Below are positions 37,297-50,039 of a stretch of DNA of 64,000 bases, piece by piece (position 1 is the stretch's first letter; each line of letters starts with the position of its first letter). Made by a program: the position numbers and the translations under genes. The stretch comes from Stromatinia cepivora (Eukaryota; Ascomycota; Leotiomycetes; Helotiales; Sclerotiniaceae): contig RCTD01000003.1 of NCBI GenBank assembly GCA_014898415.1, positions 1,550,001 through 1,614,000 of the forward strand, written 5' to 3'. The notes beneath the pieces were generated by a model that saw only the letters and a program-made list of their open reading frames with translations, did no database searches and had not been told where the DNA came from.

Positions 37297-37578
37297 TGTG
37301 ACGCACAAGAGCCGTAGTAGAGCTGAATAAACAGGGTCAATTATGTTCTTTAGAATCTACAATTGAAGAATTATGGTTTGTAAGGAGCGATTAGATATAT
37401 ATATACAAATACTTATTTGTGGATTGCAGGGTTGTATATAAATATTATTAGGATTATCATTTTATTATATTAAATCGTATGATTTGTAATGTATATGTAT
37501 AGATGATCAGTTTATAAATTGATATAGGAGATAAAAAGTATTATATAATTAATCTCCTATAGTTCACGATTCGTGATA
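37297..37578 (-). repeat. Copy A 3' LTR
   Basis: A 282-bp long terminal repeat matching those at 45081, 45397, 52159 and 58282, apart from transitions. Confidence 0.92.
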
Positions 37579-40113
37579 CTATTTCCCCCTTTGGAAAAGC
37601 TCGTCTTCGAATATTTCATTCCTTTGTTCCATTATTATTTCATTGGAAACCAGGTTTTGTAAAAGTTCATAAACTTTAAATTAATTAGATTGATCATTTT
37701 GGTTGATTTAATCAATTTACTGGAAATTGATTAAATTGACCAAATTAATCGATCAAATTGATCAAAATGATAAATGAATTGATCAAATCGACCAAATCGT
37801 TCATTAATTAGTTAAATTAATATTGATTCGTATTCTCCTTGATTTGAGGAATTTCTGAAAGGAAAAAGCTTCAATAGAAAAGGGAAGAAGATTGAATTAT
37901 AATATAATGATGATGGATGGTTAATATAATCAATTCCGAAATCGATTAAATTAATCGATCAAATTGATCAAATCGATTAAATTGAACAAAATCGATAGAG
38001 ATAACGTTATATTTCGTTTTTACTATATTCAAGCTTCTTTTTATATGATTTTTGAAATGATTATAGATATAAGTTTTTGAAATATATTGCCTTTGTATTA
38101 TCTTGGTGGTAGCAGCTCGTCTATTATATAGAGTTTGGGCCATATATATATACAATCAAATTCTCTCGAATTTGTATAGGTTTTCGATCCTTTTATGATC
38201 GTATATATATATACTATTATAAAATTATAATATCTAATCTATTATATTGAAGAATACTTTTTTTTCCTTTAGTTTTATAAATGAATCGTTATCTATATAA
38301 TTATAATTATCCTCTCCGTTTTTATAAAGCTTTATTCAATCAATTAATCGATTGAAAGGACTAAGCAACGTTGGATTAGCCAGATGAAAATTATACAGGA
38401 GGTGCAATGATGTTTTAAGATCGGAAACAGGATACCAGATAAGATCGATATCGCTATTAAATTATGAGATTTTATATAATAGGGTTTTTCATATTTTCTT
38501 TATTATTAGAACCTTTTCCATTTTTCATTCCGAATTGTCAATTATATTAATAAACGGAGATGATTCGAATATCTAATCAGAAAAAGGATCGTTATATATC
38601 TTATGTAATCAATCTGGAAGGAAAATAGAATGAATTTTCATTGTAATCGGGAATTCGAATTTGAAAGAGTTTCTAGATCGATTAATGATCTTGAATCTTT
38701 CTTGAATTGGGAAGTCCAATTTCTTAGATGATCTTTGAATAGAATAACTTTTTATATTGAACTATATATAATTTCCGATATCGAAATCGATCTTATATTA
38801 ATAAGTATTTATAGATTTCGATATCTTGGCTTAAGTATGCAATAAACCTTTTTTCGTTTGTACAAAAGTTAATCTATTATGTTTTGTATATATACAAATA
38901 TTATATATATTTATATTGTCTATTAGTTTATTAGTATCTTCCTTTCATTCCTATATACATTTCGGTGTATGCCTGTATAGGGTTTCGTAAAGTATAAACT
39001 CTTTTAAAGAGTCGTATAGAAGAGTAAATTATGTGTAATCTATTATAGATAGGAATTTTGATTAATTGTTTTGATAATAATTAATAAACAGTTTTAACTG
39101 TTATTAAAGATATTGATTATAAATCTCAGTTTGATTATCGGTTTGGGAATGATGAATAATAGATAATTTGAAATCGATTCCTAGGATTTGGTTGAATTCC
39201 TTTCAGAACTATGATATGAATTGAGGGCTATAATCTGATACTATAATATTAAAGGGATTATAATATCGATATATATAATAGAAATATAATTGTACTTAAA
39301 CTCGAATATCGATTGATTTATAACAAAATATAAAGATAACTTGCTTTATCAATCGATTAATAATGATTAAAATATTATTATATCCGTATTTATCCTTATT
39401 AAAGCTATAATAGTTTATAATAATATATTATTATACTCGATTAGGAATTGGAAATGGATATAATAAATTGGAGGTATAATTATATAGAATGGAATTATAT
39501 TTGTAAGTGTAATAATTATATATATATCTGGTTACAATATTGTACATTCTGAATTAATAATATTATTAAGATAATAAAAGGTAGGTTTTGCTTATATCAA
39601 GATAAACAATAGAAACGGAATTATAGATTTTATAAATCAAGTAAATTCAAAGATTATCAACATCAGGTATCACCAGGCGGTTATTGTAAAGCAAAAAATC
39701 ATTTTGGAATAATATATATTTATAACCTTGAATAGTTTGTATTCTGAGTATTAACAAATTATCTATAATTTTATTTGCTTCGATAATACAATTAACTAAA
39801 TCGAATCAAGGAATGATTTCATTCAAATCGATACTAATAATTGTTATTTCGTCTGAATAATACTTTCGTAAAGCTTTTCTTATAATTTCGGTATCAACTT
39901 GGTTGTCTTTAATAAATTGCTGAAAGCGATTTTTCTTCTTGATATGATTCTAGAAATCCAATTTGTTAATCCAATAGGTTAAAATGTCGATAAAAGGGTT
40001 ATCTTTTCCAAAACGATATATAATAATAAAGTTATAATCAATTAGAACTTCTATCCAACGAATTTGTTGAGTATTAAGAGTTTTGATAATCATGAAATAT
40101 TTGAAGGCTTTAT

Positions 40114-40263
40114 TGTCACGAGATACACGTGATCGCGTCCGATCGGGCTAGTACGGTACTAAGCTCCGAGCCGATCATATATATAGCTTTGTAGCACATT
40201 CTCTTTAACTCTATAGCTTTTAATTCTAAGATTAATCTCTAAACACTTATTGAATTCGTTACA
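40114..40263 (+). repeat. Nested element 5' LTR
   Basis: A 150-bp LTR with the same length and layout as its partner at 41640; differences are mostly C/T and G/A transitions. Confidence 0.9.
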
Positions 40264-40463
40264 TTATTAAAAACTCTTCCAGATAAGAAATAAAATAATA
40301 TCTACATATATTCATACACACTCCGCTTACTTTTATCTAAATACATCATTCATACTCTCTCGCTTATATATAAATCTTTTTGATATTATTCAAAAATATT
40401 ATCTTTTTTCTTACCCTTAATTTCTAAGCTATAAATTACAATTCGATAAACCTTACAATTGCA

Positions 40464-41310
40464 AAACTTTATGACAAAGTGACTCGTCAACAGGATGAAA
40501 TCTCATTCCTACACTCCCTGATTCTTGAATGCACTCCTGCTACTCATACTCCTTTTTATCCGAAACCCTCCCTCCCTGATCCTGAAAAGTTCAATAATAG
40601 TTTTTAAAAGTTTGATACCTGATTTCCTTCGATTCGAACGAAACTACAAATAAACAGCATTACGATCGATAACTCTACAATTCAATTTTACTATATTTAT
40701 TTCAATTTCGAATCTCATATACAAGCTATAATACTATCTTAATTTTCTTCTCTTAATCAAAACGTTCCTTTAAATCATACAACGATTTTGAATCAACTTA
40801 TATGTGTTTATAATAATTCGAATAAAGTTCAAAAAGCCGAAGACAAATTATTCATTTTCAAACAAAGAACCGATTCTTTACATGCCTATATTGCAAAATT
40901 CGAAAGAATCCTTTACAAAGCTAAAGATCAGAATTGATCCAATTCGAATAAAATCTTAACCTTTCGCAATAAACTCAATATTACTTTTAGAAATCATCTT
41001 TCTCAACAACTTTCTTTTCCTTATTCCTATCCCGACTTTGTTTAGATTATACAACAACTAACTACTCACATAGCAAATAGATTCCTTACATTATCCCGTT
41101 CTAATGAATCTAGAACCCCACATATATTACAGAATCCATCCCATTCTCAGAACTATGATTTAATGAATATTAACAACCTTAATATTATTAATACCTTTAG
41201 CCCTTTTGATATTCAATCGAATAAACCCGATCATACCTTGATTCTATTCTGTATACAAACGTCCGAATTTTCTTTTTCTGAAAGAACTCTCTTATACAAA
41301 TAAAATAAAT
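40464..41310 (+). pseudogene. Gag-like relic inside the nested element
   Basis: A plus-strand frame starting near YDKVTRQQDEISFLHSLILE, with several internal stops (first near 40604), shows the retrotransposon gag pattern: a PDPEKF entry motif, FDTW, and the helical block ending in IAKFERILYKA. The later part is Asn/Ser-rich. No clear CCHC knuckle can be read. Confidence 0.7.
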
Positions 41311-41639
41311 ATATACGATATAGAAGTATCTCCTATTGGATACAAATCTATCCACTAAACCTATATCAAAGAATCCAAGATCGACAAAAATCTATTCTGG
41401 TTATTATATTGATTATTGAACCCGAAAACAATGATGATGAGGATCTAGAAAAGATAATCAATAACCAATATTTTAAAGATCATTTGGAAAAGATACATAA
41501 TACAGTGAATATATATTCGTTAGCTATAATGTAATCTACATATTAAAAATTTTTATCAAAAGAAGATTAATGATCATTTTATACTTAAGTTATTCGTTTA
41601 AAATGAATTCGAGGCGAACTTTTCAGAAGGGGGAAATAG

Positions 41640-41789
41640 TGTTACAAGATATATATGATCGTATCCAATCGGACTAGTACAATACTAAGCTCCAAACCGA
41701 TCATATATATAGCTTTGTAGTACACTCTCTTTAACTCTGTAGCTTTTAATTCTAAGGTTGATCTCTAAACGCTCGTTGGGTTCGTCACA
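41640..41789 (+). repeat. Nested element 3' LTR
   Basis: A 150-bp LTR immediately after the polypurine tract at 41625-41638. Confidence 0.9.
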
Positions 41790-42419
41790 TTTATAATCAA
41801 TATAAACCTTGATTTTATATAATGAATTGGTGAGTTCTGTTTTTCAATAATTGAAAGATCAAATGATTGATAGTATTTCCTTATTATGAATTTTATAATT
41901 CAATTCAGCAGCAATTATGGTTTTGAAGAAATAAATTATAGGAAACCAATCTTCGTTATATTATTGTAATAATATATTAGCAATTATTTTATCGGATATA
42001 TTTGTTTCAAGTATATAAGGGAATCGATGATTATAATATTGCAGGAATGGAGTGGAGATAAGTTTTTTCTTCAAGATATTGAATATATTTTGATATATTT
42101 CGTTGAATATGAATTTAATATTTGCTTTAATGAGTTCATTGAAAGGTTTTATTATTATACTATAGTTTTTAATGAATTGTTAATAAAAATTGCAAAAACC
42201 AAGGAATGATTGAATCTCTTTCATTGTTATCAGAAAGATCCAATTTTCAATTATTTCAATCTTTTCAAGATCTATTTTTATTTTTTTAGTAGAGATAATA
42301 AAGTCCAAATATTTGATATATATAATATTGAATTTGTATTTCTTGAAATCCGTTTATAGATCAACAATTTTTAATCATTTGAAAATTAATTTAATATAAG
42401 TTTAATACTTTTTTTCGTT

Positions 42420-42866
42420 CTCGGAATAGATTAGAATATTATCGAGGTATATTATATAAAAGATATCTAGGTAATCGAATAAAATATCATTTATATAATA
42501 TTAATAGGTTGCGGGACTATTCGTTAATCCGAATAGTACAATCTTGTATTTGTATGATCTGTATCGGATTCGGAAAGTAGTATATTCTTCCGAAGCAGGA
42601 TCCATTTTTATATAATGGAAAGCTTAACGAATATCGAATTTAATAAAGACTTTAGTATCGGAAAGCCAAGAAAGTGTTTTGTCGATCAAAGGGAAAGGAT
42701 ATCGATCTTTATATATCAAGGAATTCAATAATCTGAAATCTATACAGAACCTCAAATTATTATTGGGTTTCTTAATGAATAAAATGAATATAATATAAAA
42801 AACTTGATTAGATTCAATGAAACCTTTATTAAAGTTATCCATAATATATTCTTTGATAATTTTCAA
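42420..42866 (-). pseudogene. Copy A reverse transcriptase relic
   Basis: The minus strand gives the Ty3/gypsy RT entry FIKKPNNNLRFCIDFRLLNS and DRYPFPLIDKTLSWLSDTKV, ending IKFDIR. Further on, the active-site box reads YLDN in place of YxDD, so the enzyme is dead. A stop follows the DIR block. Confidence 0.8.
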
Positions 42867-43394
42867 TTATTCCAGAGATATCTTGTAAAGCGGATTGTAA
42901 TGCAAAACTTGTTCTTCTTCATCTTCCAATATAATTTTATAATTATAAAATCAATTAAAAGACAAAATGTTTAATTTATATTTAAAAAAGACTTAATAAT
43001 ACTATCGATATTCAAATAATATTTCAGATTCTGAATCGATTTCGATCAATGTTCGATCGAATTTCTCTCGAATTTTTGTATTCTTGAATTCGATTAAGAT
43101 AATCAATATTCTCTCTTCTATATATCATTTGTTTTATCGGAAATCTATTATATCATTGAATTCTTTCAAAATAATAGTAAAGAGTTCAGTTTATTTATCT
43201 TTCTTATATTCTAATTAGAATTTATCAGATTTGAATATATATAGATCGAGGATTTCGGGTGATATATAAAGAAAGCATTCATAGATCTATAATAATGATA
43301 TAATTGATTAAGAAAAAGATGGATTGAATTTAAAAAGAATCGGGATTTTTTCCTTTTCAACAAGAATCTATATTGCATTCATATTTGAAGGTTC

Positions 43395-43859
43395 TTATTG
43401 TACATCATCAACTGCGATTGATCTGCTCAGTTGTGAATCTCTTCGATTCCAATATTCTTCGAATTCTTCTGCTTCTTCTTGTACCGTCTCGATCTCATTG
43501 AGGTTATCGATATGAGGCATCGACGTACATACTACTCCAGGAAAGGGAGAGGGCGACAAACATTTGAAGTTCGAATAATTATTGGATGTAATAGGGTCGG
43601 TGTATCCGGGAGGGATATTCCAGAGTAGAAATAATTTCGGGAATATGAAGGTTTCAAAATTGGAGTTGTTAAAACTTCGAAAGGATTGTAAAGGGTTTAT
43701 AATAATTGTTAATTTGCGAATAACTATAAAAGCTTTTCGATCAATATAATATTGATTTCGTTTTTGTAATAAAACTTTATTTTGATTTATTCTAATAAAT
43801 ATATTTATGAATTCTTTTATAATCTTATAATCCTTGATAAATATTATTATCATTCGCAA
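43395..43859 (-). pseudogene. Copy A gag relic with internal deletion
   Basis: An open stretch of 154 codons with FECxxP-free, coiled-coil-like HIDNLNEIETVQEEAEEF, followed at once by EYWNRRDSQLSRSIAVDDVQ. In copies B and C these two blocks are about 660 bp apart, so this frame is a deletion junction. Confidence 0.65.
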
Positions 43860-45080
43860 AAGAAAATCGGAAATCTTTTATTCGAAATCTCTGAATAGGA
43901 TCTTATCATTGATAATCTTTATTTAGATAACAAGTAATTTAAACTTTCTATACTATTTTAAAAAATTGCTATATCGAATTGTATTAGGCATAATCCATAT
44001 CTTATATTGAAAGCAAGTATTATCGATTTCGGTCAGATTCCGATAGATCGTTGCAAGTTGTTCAATCAATTCGAATACTATAAATCGAGGCACTCATATA
44101 TAAAGAGTATGACAATATACTTATACTTTTGATTTGATTTGATCGATTATATATACACAATATTACATTTCACTTTTAAATAATATAATATATAGTTTGA
44201 ATTATTCTATAACCAATAATTACTACAAATTAATTTTAAATTCAATACCATCATTAAATTTAATAATAAAATTTATAGATTTTGATATATATATATCTTA
44301 TTACAAATTGTAATTAATACAAAAATATAATCTTAACCGATTAAATCGGTTTCTTGAATAAAAGGATCCTTGATTATTAAATAAATTATCATTTCCTAAA
44401 AGAAAAAGAGAATCCTTGAAAAACTTTGGATAATCAGATCATCTGATCAAAGTTTTCTTCTTTTGATTTTGGGATCTTTGGGTTTGCTTGAATAAAGATC
44501 CTTGAATTTCGATTAAAGAAATAAAGAGAATCCTAAATACTATTGTTAATCTAAATATTTATATAAATATCATTTAGGGTTTAAAAAAAGGTTATATTAT
44601 TACAAAACTTATTATTATTATAACTTTCAATTATCGATTCTTCTTTTTCAAATTTATAACCATTATATAGAGATCTTATAATTATAATAATAATTCAAAA
44701 AAAGCAATTGAATTACTAGAAATATTAGTTTTATATATTGAAATCTTTTTTTTACTAATCTTCTTTTTTCCAATAATAATATTATTCAATTCTATATTTA
44801 TATTTTCTTCGAAAAATTGTTGAAATAATTAAAAAGAAAAAAAGGGTTTCTTAGAATATATTTTCAAAAATTCGAAATATACAAAAAAAGAAGTTCATTG
44901 TATTATGAAAATGATAATACATTTTTAAAAATGTTTATATCTTCATCAATTAAATCAGAATAAATCTTTTTCCTCTAAATATAACATTTGTAAAAGTTTA
45001 TTTAAAAAGATATTATTAAAATGAAATATTATTTGAAAGATTATTAGATAATTGAATATTTGTAAATAAGTTGTAAATAA

Positions 45081-45362
45081 TATAATATATAAAAGCTATA
45101 ATAGAATTAAATAAATAGGATTAATTATATTCTTTAAAATCTACAATTGAAAAATTATAATTTGTAAAAAGCGATTAGATATATATATATAAATATTTAT
45201 TTGTAAGCTGTAAAATTATATATAAACATTATTAGAATTACCATTTTACTATACTAAATCATATGATTTGTAACACATACGTACAAATGATTAGCTCATA
45301 AATTAATATAGGAGATAAAAGGTATCACGTGGTTAGCCTCCTATGGTTCACGATTTGTGACA
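45081..45362 (-). repeat. Copy A 5' LTR
   Basis: A 282-bp LTR in minus orientation, 34 bp from the plus-oriented LTR of the compound array. Confidence 0.92.
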
Positions 45363-45396
45363 AAAAAGTAAAAGAAGCGACTTTTATACTATTTAA
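45363..45396. other. 34-bp spacer between head-to-head elements
   Basis: It consists of copy A's target duplication AAAAA, 24 bp of host DNA, and the compound array's duplication TTTAA. It is the loop of a kilobase-scale inverted repeat. Confidence 0.85.
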
Positions 45397-45678
45397 TGTC
45401 ACGAATTGTGAACCACAGGAGGCTAACCACATGATACCTCTTATCTCCCATATCAATTTATGAGCTGATCATCCATATGTATATATTACAAATTATACAA
45501 TTTAATATAATAAAATGGTAACCCTAATAATATATATATACAACCTTATAGTTTACAAATAGATATTTATATATATATATTTAATTGCTTCTTATAAACC
45601 ATAATTCTTCAATTGTAGATTCTAAAGAATATAATTGATTTTGTTTATTCAGTTCTATTACAGTTCTTATACATTATA
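45397..45678 (+). repeat. Compound array, left LTR
   Basis: A 282-bp LTR. Its first 60 bp keep a GC-richer version (TGTCACGAATTGTGAACC...) than the others, so mutation load is uneven along it. Confidence 0.92.
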
Positions 45679-46499
45679 TTATCTACAATTTATTTACAAG
45701 TGTTCGATTATTTAATGACCTTTTAAATAATATTTCATTTTAATAATACCTTTTTAGATGAACTTTTATGAATATTATATTTAAAGGAAGAAGATTTATT
45801 CCGATTTAATCGATGAAGATATAAATACCTTTAGAAGTGTATCATCATTTTTATAATACAACGAATTCCTTCTTTTGTATACTCCGAATCTTCGAAAGTA
45901 TATTCTAAGGAACCTTTTCCTTCTCTTCAATTATTTTAACAATCCTTTGAAGAAAATATAAATATAGAATTGAATAATATTATTATTGGAAAAAAGAAAA
46001 CTAGTAAAAAAAAGATTTCAATATATAAAGCTGATGCTTCCAATAGTTCAATTGCTTTTTCTGAATTATTATTACAATTATAAGATCTTTATGTAATAAT
46101 TATAAATTTGAAAAAGGAGAATCGATAATTGAAAACTATAGTAACAACGAGTTTTATAATAATGCAATCTCTTTTTAAATTCCAAATAATATTTATATAG
46201 GTATCCAGATCAATAATAATACCTGGGATTCTTTTTATTCTTTTAATCGAAATCTAAGGATCTTTATCCAAATAAACTTGAAGATCTCGAAGTTAAAAAA
46301 AGAAAACTTTGATCAAACAATTTGATTACCCAGGACCCTTCAAGGATTCTCCTTCCCTTTTAGGAAGTAACAACCCACCTAATAATCAAGGGTCCCCTCA
46401 TTCAAAAAACCGACCTAACCGATCAAGATTGCATTCCCACATTAATCACAATTCGTAGCAAGATATATATACACCAAAACCTACAAATCTTACTACTAA

Positions 46500-47400
46500 A
46501 CTTAACGATAATATTGAATTTAAAGTTAGTTTGTAGCAATTATTGATTATAAAATAACTCGAGTTATATATTACATTACTTAAAAATGAAATACAACATT
46601 GTACATATATAATCAATCAAACCGAATCGGAAACACAAATATATTATCATATTCTTTATATACGAATACCCTGATTCACAGTATTCGAATTGATCGAACA
46701 ATTTGCAACGATTTATCGGAACCCAGCCGAAATCGATAATGCTTGCTTTCAATACAAAATATAGATTATATTTAATACAATTCGATATAACAATTTTCTA
46801 GAATGGTATAGAAAATTCAGATTATTTGCTATTCAAATAGAGATTATCGATGATAAGATTTTATTCAAGAATCTCGAATAAAAGATTTCCGATTTTCTTT
46901 TGCAAATAGTAATAATATCTATTAAAGATTACAAGATTATAAAAGAATTTGTAAATATATTTATTAAAATAAATCAAAACAAAGTTTTATTATAAAAATA
47001 AAACCGATATTATATTGATCGAAAAACTTCTATAACTACTTATAAATCAATAACTACTATAAATCCCTTACAACCCTTTCAGAACTCTAACAACTCCAAT
47101 TTTGGAATTTCCATATTCCCGAAACCATTTCTACCCCGGAATATCCCTTCCGGATATATTAGTTCTACCATATCTAATAATTATTCGAACTTCAAATATT
47201 TGTTACCCTCTCTTTTTCCTAAAGCAGTATATATATCAATGCCTTGTATCGATAATCTTAATAAGATCGAGATAATATAAAAAGAAACAAAAGAATTCGA
47301 AGAATATTAGGATATCAAAAAAGATTTCAATCTAGAAGTTACAATTAAAACCATATAGAATATTTGTTTAGAAAAAGAAAAGCATTTAAAATCAAACATT
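46500..47400 (+). pseudogene. Unit B gag relic
   Basis: Plus-strand blocks such as YHILYIRIP, FELIEQFATIYRNPAEIDNA and DYKIIKEFVNIFIKINQNKV in one frame with stops. The order and position after the leader match gag. The acidic end NLNKIEI...KEFEEY corresponds to the better-kept copy C and copy A segments. Confidence 0.6.
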
Positions 47401-48551
47401 TAAATTCTATTTCCATTTTAAATGTTATATAGAATATAAGATTTTTTGATTTAACCAAATTTATAGAAGGAGAAGTACTTATCCTCCCTTACAATCTTTC
47501 GAAAAATGATTACATTTATCGATCAAAAACATTCATTAATTTTAAAACAAATAAATTCGCTTTTATTAATACTATATTCCTTACTTGTTTATTTCCTATA
47601 TTTAAATCTAGAATTATACTGCTTAAAATTTTAATTGAAGTTAAAGGATATAATAATATATAAAACCATACCATTACTTATTTCATATTCTTTAATTTAA
47701 CGATCGATAATTGTAAACAATCTTTTATCTCTTTCCTTATTATTGAATTAAAGAGTTATAATATTATTTTAAATAAATTTTGGTTATCAAAGATTTAAAC
47801 AAAGTTCGATTACTTCAATAAACATCTTAAATAGCTTAAAAAGAGACCCCATATTATCTCCTATTCGAATAATCTCTTCATTATTTAATCATCCCTTTAC
47901 AAATAAAAAATCGATTGATTAATCCAATAAAATACTAATCGACAAAATAACCAACTCGAAGAATATTGGAATCGAAGAGATTCATAATTAAACAAATCAA
48001 TCGCAATTGATGATATACAACAAGAACCTTCAAATATAAATATAATACAGACTTTTATTGAAAAAGAAAAAATCCCGATTCCTTTCAAATTCAATCCATC
48101 TCCTTTCTAATCAATTATATTATCATTGCAAATCTACGAATACCTCCCTTATATATCGCCCGAAATCCTTGATCTATATATATTCAAATCCAATAAATTT
48201 CAATTAGAATACAAAAAAGATAAACAAATTGAATTCTTTATCATTATTCTAAAAAAATTTAATGATATAATAGATTTCCAATAGAACAAACAATATACAG
48301 AAGAAAGAATATTGATTACCCTAATCAAATTCAAGAATACAAAAGTTCAAAAGAAATTCAATCAAATATTAACCAAAATCGATTTAGAATCTAAAATACT
48401 ATTTGAATATCAATAATATCATTAAATTTTTTCCAAATATAAATCAAATATCTTGTCTTCTAACCAATCTTATAATTATAAAATTATATTGGAAGATAAA
48501 AAAGAACAAATTTTATATTATAGCCCGCTTTATAAAATGTTTTTGGAATAA

Positions 48552-49016
48552 TTGAAAATTGTTAAAGAATATATTATAGATAACCTCAATAAAGATTTCA
48601 TTAAATTTAATCAAGTTTTTTATATTATATTCATTTTATTCGTCAAGAAACCTAATAATAGTTTAAAGTTTTATATAGATTTCAGATTATTGAATTCTTT
48701 AATATATAAAGATCGATATCCCCTCCCTTTGATCGATGAAACACTTTCTCAGCTTTCCAATACTAAGATTTTTACCAAACTCGATATTCGTTAAGCTTTC
48801 TATTGCATAAAAATGGATCCTACTTTAAAAGAATATACTATTTTCCGAACCCAATATGGATTATACAAATACAAGATTATACCATTCGAATTAACAAATA
48901 ATTCTACAATCTACCAATATTATATAAATAATATTCTATTCGATTATCTAAATGTTTTCTATACAATATACTTCGATAATATTTTAATCTATTCCGAAAA
49001 CGAAAAAGAACATTAA
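48552..49016 (+). pseudogene. Unit B reverse transcriptase relic
   Basis: Reads FVKKPNNSLKFYIDFRLLNS, DRYPLPLIDETLSQLSNTKI, FTKLDIR, a stop, then FRTQYGLYKYKIIPFELTN and the active-site box YFDNILIYSE. This is the Ty3/gypsy RT order. YxDD has become YFDN by a G-to-A change, so catalysis is lost. Confidence 0.85.
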
Positions 49017-50039
49017 ATTTATATTAAATTAATTCTTGAATGATTAAAAACCATTGATCTACAAATAAATCTCAAGAAATATAAATTCAATATTATATAT
49101 ACCAAATATTTGAACTTTATTATCTCTATTAAAAGAATAGAAATGAACCTTAAAAAGATTGAGATAGTTGAGAATTGGACCTTTCCGATAATAATAAAAG
49201 AGATTCAATCATTCTTTGGTTTTTGTAATTTTTATTGATAATTCATTAAGGACTATAATATAATAACAAAACCTTTCAACGAATTCATTAAAGCAAATAT
49301 TAAATTCGTATTCGACAAAGTATACCAAAATATATTCAATATCTTAAAGAAAAAGCTTATCTTCACTTCACTCCTATAACATTATAATCATCAACTCCCC
49401 TATATACTCAAAATAGATATATTCGATGAAATAATTGTTAATATATTATTATAATAGTATAATAAAGATTGATTTCCCATAACTTATTTCTTTAAGATTA
49501 TAATTATCGCTGAATTGAATTACAAAATTTATGATAAAAAAATACTATCAATCATTCGATCTTTCAATTATTGAAAAGCGGAATTTACCGGCTTACCATA
49601 TAAAATCAAGGTTTATACTAATTATAAGATCTTCGAATATTTTATAACTACCAAGATTCTTAACGCCCAATAAATTTGTTAAATAGAAGTTCTAACCGAT
49701 TATAATTTTATTATTATATACCACTCTAGAAAAGATAATCCTTTCGCCAATACCTTAACCTATTGAATTAACGAATTGGATTTTCAGAATTATACCAAGA
49801 AGAAGAATCGCTTCCAATAATTTATTAAAGATAATCAAATTGATACTGAAATCATAAGAAAAGTTTTACGAAAATATTATCTAGATGAAACAGCGATTAT
49901 TAATATCGATTTGAATGAAATCGCTTTTCGATTTGATCTAATTAATTATATTATTGAAATAAATAAAATTATAAATAGTTTATTAATATTCAGAATATAA
50001 GCTATTTAAGGTTACAAGTATATATTATTTCAAAATAAC

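Larger units (their letters stand above)
40114..41789 (+). mobile_element. Nested gag-only LTR element (TR-GAG/LARD-like)
   Basis: A 1676-bp element inserted in copy A on the opposite strand. LTRs are 150 bp each (40114-40263 and 41640-41789), starting TGTCAC/TGTTAC and ending CGTTACA/CGTCACA. The target duplication TTTAT is perfect (40109-40113 and 41790-41794). A polypurine tract, AGAAGGGGGAAATA, precedes the right LTR. The interior encodes only a gag-like protein, with blocks KPSLPDPEKFN, FDTWFPSIRTKLQ, QKAEDKLFIFKQRTDSLHAY and IAKFERILYKA, in one frame broken by a few stops. I found no protease, RT, RNase H or integrase. It must rely on enzymes from another element. Confidence 0.9.
37297..45362 (-). 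mobile_element. Ty3/gypsy chromodomain retrotransposon, copy A (decayed)
   Basis: An 8066-bp element in minus orientation: 3' LTR at left (37297-37578), 5' LTR at right (45081-45362), both 282 bp with TG...CA-type ends. AAAAA on both sides is a plausible 5-bp target duplication. Just inside the left LTR, the reverse strand has the polypurine tract AAAGGGGGAAATAG. From right to left I read a gag relic, reverse transcriptase, RNase H/integrase debris and a chromodomain-like end (LIWYPVSDLKTSLHLLY). It is AT-rich with many stops. The catalytic YxDD of the RT reads YLDN. Without the nested insert the internal part is 5821 bp, about 659 bp shorter than in copy B, because of a deletion between gag and RT. 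Confidence 0.9.
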
